Source of the DNA: Symbiodinium natans
Taxonomy: Eukaryota > Sar > Dinophyceae > Suessiales > Symbiodiniaceae
Assembly: GCA_905221605.1 (NCBI GenBank)
Contig: CAJNDS010002403.1
Location: 340,001-404,000, forward strand
Length of the DNA: 64,000 nucleotides
Direction of reading: 5' to 3'
The notes below the pieces were generated by a model. That model was not told the origin of the DNA. It worked only from the letters and a program-made list of their open reading frames with translations, and searched no databases. The translations under genes and the position numbers were made by a program. Positions 58,869 through 64,000 of the stretch are shown piece by piece. Within the stretch, counting starts at the first letter, position 1, and every line of letters starts with the position of its first letter.

Positions 58869-59003
58869 AACGTGGCAGCGTCGAGAACCACAGGGGTGTC
58901 GACATATGTACTGAATAGCATCAGGTTTTCAAGTTCAGGGTTTAGAATGCTTAGGGTTTAGGGTTTGAGGGTTTGTTCTCAGGGATTAGGGAGGAGGGTT
59001 TAG

Positions 59004-59165
59004 GTTTATACTGCAAGTGACATCGAGCGAGCGCATCACGTTGAAGTAAGGATGCACCAAAGTTGGGTAAGCTCAACCAAGCGACGACAATGTAACCACC
59101 AATATACCCCTAAGGACAAAGTTCTAGAGAAGGATCCCAGAAAACCACAATACCCTGAACCTTAA
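59004..59165 (+). CDS. Possible exon, 53 codons
   Basis: An open frame from just after TAG to TAA: SDIERAHHVEVRMHQSWVSS then TKRRQCNHQYTPKDKVLEKD. Charged, no repeat inside. No ATG before the sixteenth codon or so. Not recognised. Confidence 0.28.
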   Translation, partial: VYTASDIERAHHVEVRMHQSWVSSTKRRQCNHQYTPKDKVLEKDPRKPQYPEP

Positions 59166-59490
59166 ACCCTGAACCCTGAACCCTAAATCCTAAAGCCTCC
59201 ACCCTAAACCCCCCCCAGCTTGGTAGTCGGCAGGAAGGCACCCACCTCCAAGCGCAGGAGACCTCGACCATTCGAAAGGCAGGTTTGGGGTTTCGGGTTT
59301 CGGGTTAGGATTTCGGGTTTCGGGTTTTGGCAAAACACCCAAAGAACAGTTTTGTGCTGAGGGCGTGGGGTGCAGGGTTTAGGGTTAGGGTTTCGGGTTT
59401 ACGGGTACCCCGACCTCCCACCTTTATTGGCACCTGCATCGCTTAGGCTTTAAGGGTTCAGGGCTAGGGCTGAGGGCTTGGGGGAATTCT

Positions 59491-59643
59491 GGCCATCAAC
59501 ATCACCGTCAGCACCATCACCATCAAGACCCGCACCATCATCACCATCAGCATCACCAACATCACCAAGCTCACCCCAGAACTGCCAGCAAAAGGCGGCA
59601 GCAAAACAGAGCCTCCCGAACTGGGAAGGCAGGAAGGGTTTAG
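59491..59643 (+). repeat. CAT/CAC trinucleotide repeat, His-rich reading
   Basis: An imperfect CAY/CAR run (59494-59575) reads as about 25 His and Gln codons, then HPRTASKRRQQNRASRTGKA and TAG. In the next frame it reads Ile/Thr-rich and is also open. Coding trinucleotide repeats are common in protist proteins, but neither frame has a start or other support. Confidence 0.6.
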
Positions 59644-59718
59644 GGGTTTAGGGTTTAGGGTTTAGGGATTAACAAATATGTTGGGGAATATATTCAGGTA
59701 AGATGCCAATTCGGGGAA

Positions 59719-59979
59719 ATGCCCATACATGGAGGGGTATACAGATTTGCACATGCCGCGACCAACGTCGACACCAATACCCAAAGCGCACACAGCACAG
59801 CTGCTGAAGCCCAACCTCTCCCAGCAGCCCTACCTCCCCCTCCCCTGAATCCTACTTGGAGGTCGAGTAACCATACTCTAATAAGGGTGCCAAGCCTGCA
59901 CTGCTGTATCCTGATTAGTGCGGTCCCCCGGAATTCCAAAAAAACACAACCGGGGAAATTACCCAGCGAGATCAATTGA
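59719..59979 (+). CDS. Hypothetical ORF, 86 codons
   Basis: ATG-to-TGA in a 590-base interval without telomere repeats. MPIHGGVYRFAHAATNVDTN, an Ala/Pro-rich middle, then WRSSNHTLIRVPSLHCCILI and a basic end. The middle includes a solo F1 left end (CTACTTGGAGGTCGAGTAAC at 59851), which weakens the case. A 93-codon minus frame overlaps. No family. Confidence 0.3.
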   Translation: MPIHGGVYRFAHAATNVDTNTQSAHSTAAEAQPLPAALPPPPLNPTWRSSNHTLIRVPSLHCCILISAVPRNSKKTQPGKLPSEIN

Positions 59980-60235
59980 CTTCGTCCGGAATTGAGAAAA
60001 TCTGGCGATGCGAAATTTGTGCAAGGAAGCCTTCTGATTCCTTCTGAGTTCCTTTTGACAACATCACCACCAAATTCCGTCCCCTCCCCCCCAAAAAAAT
60101 AAAAAAAACCCTAAAACACCCACACGTGCAGTCTCCCTGGAGGAGGGGGGAGGGGGCCACGGAAATCATCATCCAACAGTACCAACAACAGCAGCCAAGC
60201 CGTGCTAAGGATATGGCAAAAGCAAGATGGCCCAA
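59972..60235 (-). CDS. Possible exon, weak
   Basis: A frame of 87 codons with a TTG first codon; in-frame ATG at MMISVAPSPL. The C-terminal part GTQKESEGFLAQISHRQIFS looks ordinary; the middle is low-complexity from A- and C-runs. Confidence 0.18.
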   Translation of the reverse strand: MGHLAFAISLARLGCCCWYCWMMISVAPSPLLQGDCTCGCFRVFFIFLGGRGRNLVVMLSKGTQKESEGFLAQISHRQIFSIPDEVN

Positions 60236-60375
60236 ACCTTAAACCCGGCTTAAGGGCTTAGTGTTTAGGATTTGGGTTAAGGGATTAGGGATTAGGGTTT
60301 AGGGTTTAGGATTTGGGGTTTAAGGTATAGTGTTTAGGCTTTAGGGTTTAGTGTGGGACAACTTGGTGGACACAC

Positions 60376-60603
60376 GTGCTCCGGAGAAGTGCGGAAAGCT
60401 TTGGGTCTAACAAGGGGGCCAAACTCATTCCGGTTTCGGCCTGGGGGTTAAGGGTTCAGGTCGGGTGTAGGGTAGAATGGGTATTTGGGGTTTTGGGGTC
60501 GTTTGTACTGTGCTTTCATCGGGATCACAAGGGGAGAATATTGGGAGTTTTTTCAGTCTCCTGCAGCTTAAGTTCAAGGGCACCTGCTTTGGTGTACGAG
60601 TAG
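60376..60603 (+). CDS. Possible exon, weak
   Basis: A frame of 75 codons with first codon GTG. It begins LRRSAESFGSNKGAKLIPVS, passes through degenerate TTTGGGG repeat, and ends SCSLSSRAPALVYE. The repeat in the middle may be an in-frame intron, but no splice sites stand out. Confidence 0.18.
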   Translation: MLRRSAESFGSNKGAKLIPVSAWGLRVQVGCRVEWVFGVLGSFVLCFHRDHKGRILGVFSVSCSLSSRAPALVYE

Positions 60604-60624
60604 CATACTATAACCCCCCTATAG

Positions 60625-60757
60625 CTACGTGAAGCTTCATGGGTAGAGAGAGTGCCTCTTTCTGAGAAGCTATTGGTAGGGTGATAAGTAACCAGATGTA
60701 AAAATAATTAAACTACTTGTAACCCCACTTCTCGCTACCCATGAACCTTCAAGTAAC
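60625..60757. mobile_element. F1 MITE-like element
   Basis: CTACGTGAAGCTTCATGGGT on the left and CTACCCATGAACCTTCAAG on the right. Inner GTAGGGTGATAAGTAACC faces TTGTAACCCCACTTC. Its right arm reads MNLQ in the frame of the next entry; that ATG belongs to the element. Confidence 0.8.
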
Positions 60758-60983
60758 CCTAGATAATCCCGGTCAAGCCGCGAGTCTTCTGAAGGCTGGA
60801 GAAACTCACCGCGTCACGACCTGGTGCTCTAGCTGTCAAGACGTAAGTGTTTTGGGTTTCGGGTTGAGGGGTTTAGGGCTGGTTGGTGTATGGTTGGGGT
60901 TTAGAGTTTGTGGTTGCTTGATGGCGCAGAAATCATACCGCGATGCGGATGCCTTTTTGTCGTTCCTGGAGCTTTCAAGTTAA
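60758..60983 (+). CDS. Two-exon gene fragment with an in-frame 87-nt intron
   Basis: Exon 1 (to 60842) encodes LDNPGQAASLLKAGETHRVT then TWCSSCQD and ends at GAC|GTAAGTG. The intron 60843-60929 is degenerate TTTAGGG repeat and ends GATGGCGCAG. Exon 2 (60930-60983) encodes KSYRDADAFLSFLELSS and TAA. The intron is a multiple of three with no stop, so the unspliced frame is also open. The join to the left is either the F1 element or an AG after CCCTAG. A Cys pair (CSSC) is the only motif; function unknown. Confidence 0.4.
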
Positions 60984-61235
60984 AGGAGCCAAAATGCCCC
61001 AAAAAGGGCAAGAACACACTTATCTCCCTACCTTCCTCCACTCCACACCTGCCAGCTACAAAAACAAGCGACATCAAACGTGACAATGGATTTCCAGGAT
61101 TTGGTGACAAAGGCACCTGTCACGCGTATCCTGCCTCCATGTTTCTTGGACGCAGGAGACAACCCTAATCTTCACCCAGCCCCAAACCCTGCACCCCAAA
61201 CCCTGTACCTTCGACCCCTAAAGCCCAAACTCTCA

Positions 61236-61360
61236 ACCCCAATAGGTTGGGGGTCCCCAAATTTAGGGTACCTTTTTGGGGGTCCCTTAATTATAAACCC
61301 CAATAGGGGGGGGTTCTCAAATTTAGGGTACCTTTTTGGGGTCCCTTATTTTGCTAAACT
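61236..61360 (+). repeat. F12 tandem pair
   Basis: Two units of about 62 bases (CCCCAATAGG, CAAATTTAGGGTACCTTTTT, GGGTCCCTTA) in tandem, roughly 85 percent alike by eye. Single relatives at 15505, 29700 and 49848 suggest a dispersed family. Confidence 0.8.
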
Positions 61361-61612
61361 CCCATCTTCTCAAACCGCAGACCTTACTTCGAAGACACAT
61401 TGAACTCAAAGGACACCGAAGGAAATCACATTAGCCACACCCGAAAGCCTTTGAGGGTATTGGGTTTAGGGTTTAGGGTTTAGGGCTTAGGGGGGTGTAC
61501 GGTTTTAGGTCGAGTTTGGGGATTTTGCGGCTTTTGGTTGTGGGCACTTCGGGTAGGGTTCGGTGTATCCTTGCTCGTTAGACATCATTGCATCATGCAC
61601 CGGCTTCATTAG

Positions 61613-61705
61613 GTGGAGGACATGTGGGCTAGCAAAAAACCCCGTCATAAACGCAAGTACCCGAGCGCAAACCTTATCGCAAAATCACATTCTTTACCGG
61701 CTTAA
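61613..61705 (+). CDS. Possible exon fragment, basic
   Basis: A frame of 30 codons opens right after TTCATTAG (an acceptor shape) and ends TAA: VEDMWASKKPRHKRKYPSAN then LIAKSHSLPA. Strongly basic centre. No family. Confidence 0.25.
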   Translation: MEDMWASKKPRHKRKYPSANLIAKSHSLPA

Positions 61706-62158
61706 AAGGTAAATGACACAAGCTATGATACCACACCGTAGTACATCTCTAGTACTGGCCATGTGTCCACAGTCCTGGACTCGGCCGGCTGGTTTTTCAT
61801 TGTTTTGTAGTACAAGCTTAGTACTGGAATCGATGCTTCCGTGAGCCGGCTGGTTTTCGTTGCTGTGTAGTACAAGCTTAGTACTGGGGGTCGATGTTTC
61901 TGTGAGAGGCTGGGAGTTCATTGCTCTGTAGAAACACTGTAGTGCAAGCTTCGTGCTGGAATCGATGTTTCCGTGAGCCGCTGGGTTTTCATTGCTCTGT
62001 AGCCTGTAGCACAAGCGTAGCTTAGGTCTCACGAGCATTCCATGGTCGAATTCGTGTCCCCGCCTCCCAAGCCCCGTGCAGTTTTTCAAGTTCCAGTTGC
62101 TTGTCGTTGTGATCTTTACCGCCCCTAAAGAGCAGGGGTATGGATTGTAGCCGCACAA
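61694..62158 (-). CDS. Hypothetical repeat protein
   Basis: A frame of 154 codons on the minus strand; the first codon is TTG-type, with an internal ATG. The N-terminal third is unique, with several Cys. Residues about 55-120 are four degenerate 20-residue repeats ending STKLVLQ. The C-terminus is hydrophobic (CGIIACVIYLLSR). No telomere repeat inside. Unit-length changes keep the frame, which is mild support for selection. Family unknown. Confidence 0.3.
   Translation of the reverse strand: MCGYNPYPCSLGAVKITTTSNWNLKNCTGLGRRGHEFDHGMLVRPKLRLCYRLQSNENPAAHGNIDSSTKLALQCFYRAMNSQPLTETSTPSTKLVLHSNENQPAHGSIDSSTKLVLQNNEKPAGRVQDCGHMASTRDVLRCGIIACVIYLLSR
61784..62025. repeat. Minisatellite, about 61-bp unit, four copies
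   Basis: GAGCCGGCTGGTTTTCATTG, TAGTACAAGCTTAGTACTGG, AATCGATG recur at about 61784, 61845, 61906 and 61977; the third copy carries an 11-base insertion. A minus-strand frame (61694-62158, 154 codons) reads the units as repeats of NENPAAHGNIDSSTKLALQ type and stays open because unit-length differences compensate. That frame has an ATG in Cys-containing unique sequence, so a repeat protein is possible. Confidence 0.75.
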
Positions 62159-62329
62159 GAGAACTACGTATCACTTTCAGCGAGCAGAGCTTAGGGTTTG
62201 AGGCTTCGTGAGTACGGAAAGAGCGTTGCTGCTGCTGCTTGCTATGCTTTCTTCAGGGAATGGTTTCGAACTTAATGTGGTGACATACACCTGTGCAAGC
62301 TCTACGACGCTACGCGACCTGATTTGCAG

Positions 62330-62548
62330 ATGTTTCTTCACCCACCATCTGGGCCGTCCGAGTCTTGTCTCGAAGAAGACGAACTGGAAGACGAACTAGA
62401 AGATGAGCTGGAAGAGGCATCAGCAGAACCCATGGCTTCGCCATCTTCTGCCGCCCGTCGCAAGAACTACAGCTTGCTCCGCACGCGCCACCTCCTCAGC
62501 AAGGGTTCGATAGTGGAACATTCCACGTGGGGCCCTGCACTGGTCTAA
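62330..62548 (+). CDS. Possible exon with acidic repeat
   Basis: An open frame with ATG at 62330 and TAA at the start of a C-tract, 72 codons. After Pro/Ser-rich sequence comes an acidic repeat (EEDELEDELEDELEEAS), then basic and Ser-rich (SSAARRKNYSLLRTRHLLSK). The acidic run could be coiled coil. An overlapping frame (from 62208) starts with a Leu-rich stretch at a GTG codon and is less likely. Confidence 0.3.
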   Translation: MFLHPPSGPSESCLEEDELEDELEDELEEASAEPMASPSSAARRKNYSLLRTRHLLSKGSIVEHSTWGPALV

Positions 62549-62592
62549 ACCCCTAAACCCTAAACCCAAACCCTAAACCCTAAACCCTAAAC

Positions 62593-62740
62593 CCTAATTA
62601 CACCCACCTGCCACTGCCCTTTAAGACAAGAGGCCATCCGCGTCGAGCTGGTCGAAAGCTCCGTTCCAAAGATTCCAGGTCTCTTCTGGCACCTCCGCGA
62701 GCTTGGTAGCCCAGAATCAAAAACGGTGTGTAGGGTCTAG
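62593..62740 (+). CDS. Possible exon fragment, unrecognised
   Basis: An open frame of 48 codons between a C-tract and a G-tract. It reads RQEAIRVELVESSVPKIPGL then FWHLRELGSPESKTVCRV and TAG, with G or C at most third positions. A second + frame (HLPLPFKTRGHPRRAGRKLR) is open too. No ATG, no family. Confidence 0.28.
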
Positions 62741-62774
62741 TCTACAGGGTTTAGGGTTTAGGGTTTAGGGTTTA

Positions 62775-62870
62775 GGGTTTAGGAAGTTCATAGGGGCACC
62801 CTTTCTTGCGTTGTTTACTTTGTAAGGGAACCCATAGCCAAAAACAAATAAAGCCCAGAGTCTTCGCAGG
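62775..62870. mobile_element. F4-like element
   Basis: AGTTCATAGGGGCACCCTTT, CTTGCGTTGTTTACTTTGTA, AGGGAACCCATAGCC. Only the left half and the internal AAGGGAACC motif are clear. Confidence 0.4.
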
Positions 62871-63153
62871 GTTGAGGGCTTAGGGAGATTTGGGACGTTT
62901 AGGAAGTCTGCGGTTCATAAGGTTTAGGGTTTGGGGTCGAGAAGGTTCAGGGTTTGTAAGCTTTTGGGTTTAGGGCTTCGGGGCCACCATAAGCCCTAAA
63001 CCTGGAAGCCTGACCTTCAACCCTTCACCCCTGAAGAACCCTCAGCCCGAAATCCGAAAACCGAAGCCCCTCGTAGTAATGAACCCGAAGCCCTAAACCC
63101 TAAACCCTAAAACCCTAAACCCTAAACCCCTCCTTCCGCTAAAACATGGGACG

Positions 63154-63201
63154 ATGGAAGACGAACGAGCCTATCAACCCTCGAAGTTACCTGCGGACTG
63201 A
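63154..63201 (+). CDS. Very small ORF
   Basis: ATG-to-TGA, 15 codons: MEDERAYQPSKLPAD. It could be an upstream ORF for the larger frame at 63353. Too short to support alone. Confidence 0.12.
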   Translation: MEDERAYQPSKLPAD

Positions 63202-63352
63202 ACGACCCTCAATCTCTGGCAAATGCTATGTAGACCTGTTCTTGCAGTTCTGTTTTGGGATACTTTAAGTCTGTGGTTTGTACAAAGTAATGATGAATTT
63301 GCATCGGATGAGGTACTCAAAAATAGAACTCCAGGTCCAGGTATAAAAGTTC

Positions 63353-63517
63353 ATGAAAGCGGCCCTCCTAGCGCTTTACAAAAGTGCGGAATACTATGAC
63401 CTTGAATCCGCTCGCATCGCGTTCGGCCGCAAAGCAAGGTTGCGAAGTTTGGAAAGCACAGTAGGCCTAGGCAGCCACACATCAGGCCTTGCCCGCCCAG
63501 AACCGTCAACACCCTAA
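63353..63517 (+). CDS. Small ORF, 54 codons
   Basis: ATG-to-TAA: MKAALLALYKSAEYYDLESA then RIAFGRKARLRSLESTVGLG and a Ser/Pro-rich end that stops at a C-tract. It occupies a 370-base repeat-free interval. GTATAAAAG lies 3 bases before the ATG, too close for a promoter of this start. The N-terminal half has amphipathic-helix spacing (YKSAEYYDLESARIAF), TPR-like at most. Third positions are mostly G or C. Confidence 0.35.
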   Translation: MKAALLALYKSAEYYDLESARIAFGRKARLRSLESTVGLGSHTSGLARPEPSTP

Positions 63518-63543
63518 ACCCTAAACCCTAAACAACCAGTGGC

Positions 63544-63669
63544 ATGCTCCATTTCTTGGCACTGTCTTCATCTACTCCTGTTTCAGCTGTCTTTATCCCC
63601 GAAAATTCCAAATCAACCTGTAAACCCACGGGTTCAGGGTGTTCGCGCTTTAGGGAGTTTTGGGTTTAG
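63544..63669 (+). CDS. Small ORF with hydrophobic N-terminus
   Basis: ATG-to-TAG, 41 codons: MLHFLALSSSTPVSAVFIPE then NSKSTCKPTGSGCSRFREFW. The first 17 residues could pass as a signal peptide; two Cys follow. It follows the previous ORF after a short C-tract. No family. Confidence 0.25.
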   Translation: MLHFLALSSSTPVSAVFIPENSKSTCKPTGSGCSRFREFWV

Positions 63670-63743
63670 GGTTGAATTACTCTATAAGCCTAAACCCTAG
63701 GCCCCTATGACCCAACCTGCAGTCCCCGGCCACCCTCTGAACC

Positions 63744-63808
63744 TCTCAAGGGTTTAGGGTTTAGGGTTTAGGGTTTAGGGTTTAGGGTTTAGGGTTTAGG
63801 GTTTAGGC
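63744..63808 (+). repeat. TTTAGGG tract
   Basis: Nine near-perfect units, followed by CCCTGAAACC words. Confidence 0.95.
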
Positions 63809-63978
63809 CCTCACAACCTGAAACCTCCAAACCCCTGAGCCCTGAAACGGGAGATCTCTATTTTCGGGAGTCCGTTTTGAATAGGGTGCCGTGCTATATT
63901 GACATCCTAATCTAGCGAACTACCCCAAATCCTGACAGCCACAACCTGACATTTTTGGGTATAGGGCTTAGGGTTTAG

Positions 63979-64000
63979 GTTGGGATGTTCCCCTTAATGC
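63979..64000. mobile_element. F2 left end cut by the window edge
   Basis: TTGGGATGTTCCCCTTAATG matches the F2 left arm. A G-tract precedes it; the rest lies outside the window. Confidence 0.5.

Noticed and set aside
61784..62025. CRISPR-like array
   Set aside because: Repeats are about 61 bases, degenerate and contiguous, with no spacers of constant length, and the DNA is eukaryotic in character.

Overview
Eukaryotic nuclear DNA, almost certainly non-genic accessory chromatin. There is no operon structure, no long gene, and no rRNA or tRNA gene I can recognise. The dominant signal is the Arabidopsis-type telomere heptamer TTTAGGG/CCCTAAA. It occurs as well over 150 short interstitial tracts (2 to about 40 units) on both strands, with variants TTCAGGG, TTAAGGG, TTTGGGG, TTTTAGGG, CCCCTAAA and a 9-mer AAACCCTAG. 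TTTAGGG telomeres are known from plants, many algae, dinoflagellates, chromerids and apicomplexans. The composition (about half GC by eye, long poly-G/poly-C tracts, very dispersed telomere repeats, tiny exon-like pieces) suggests a unicellular alga or alveolate with a large repeat-rich genome. I cannot name the organism, and plant DNA is not excluded.

Three kinds of sequence interleave throughout. (1) Telomere-type tracts alternate in strand more often than chance, typically (CCCTAAA)n, a 55-120 bp spacer, then (TTTAGGG)n. (2) At least eleven families of short foldback (MITE-like) elements of 75-350 bp have terminal inverted repeats and no transposase. The most abundant, F1 (arms CTTGGAGGTTCATGGGTAG / its complement), often has telomere tracts joined directly to its outer ends, so those tracts may be part of the mobile unit. 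F2 to F12 are named below; several contain, or are split by, telomere tracts or another element. (3) Unique spacers of 80-400 bp contain short open frames that read like exon pieces. Open frames of 30-50 codons are expected by chance, so most such calls are weak. The better ones are a receiver-domain-like piece (58.1 kb), an EF-hand-like piece (7.3 kb), a duplicated exon pair whose changes look protein-conserving (40.1 and 45.1 kb), and a frame interrupted by an 87-nt GTAAGT...CAG intron made of degenerate telomere repeat (60.8 kb).

Layout: 0-20 kb is telomere tracts with F1, F2, F5, F6, F8, F9 and F11 elements. 20.4-21.4 kb is a repeat-poor island. 21.4-38 kb is mixed tracts, F3/F4/F5/F10 elements and AT microsatellites. 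38-46 kb holds a diverged segmental duplication, a pure 172-bp (TCTCTG)n microsatellite and an AT-rich island (41.7-42.9 kb) unlike its surroundings. 46-58 kb is tracts, F1/F2/F6/F8 elements and several ATG-started micro-ORFs. 58-64 kb is poorer in tracts and richer in exon-like frames, mainly on the + strand, as if a gene-bearing region is approached. No pathway can be reconstructed.
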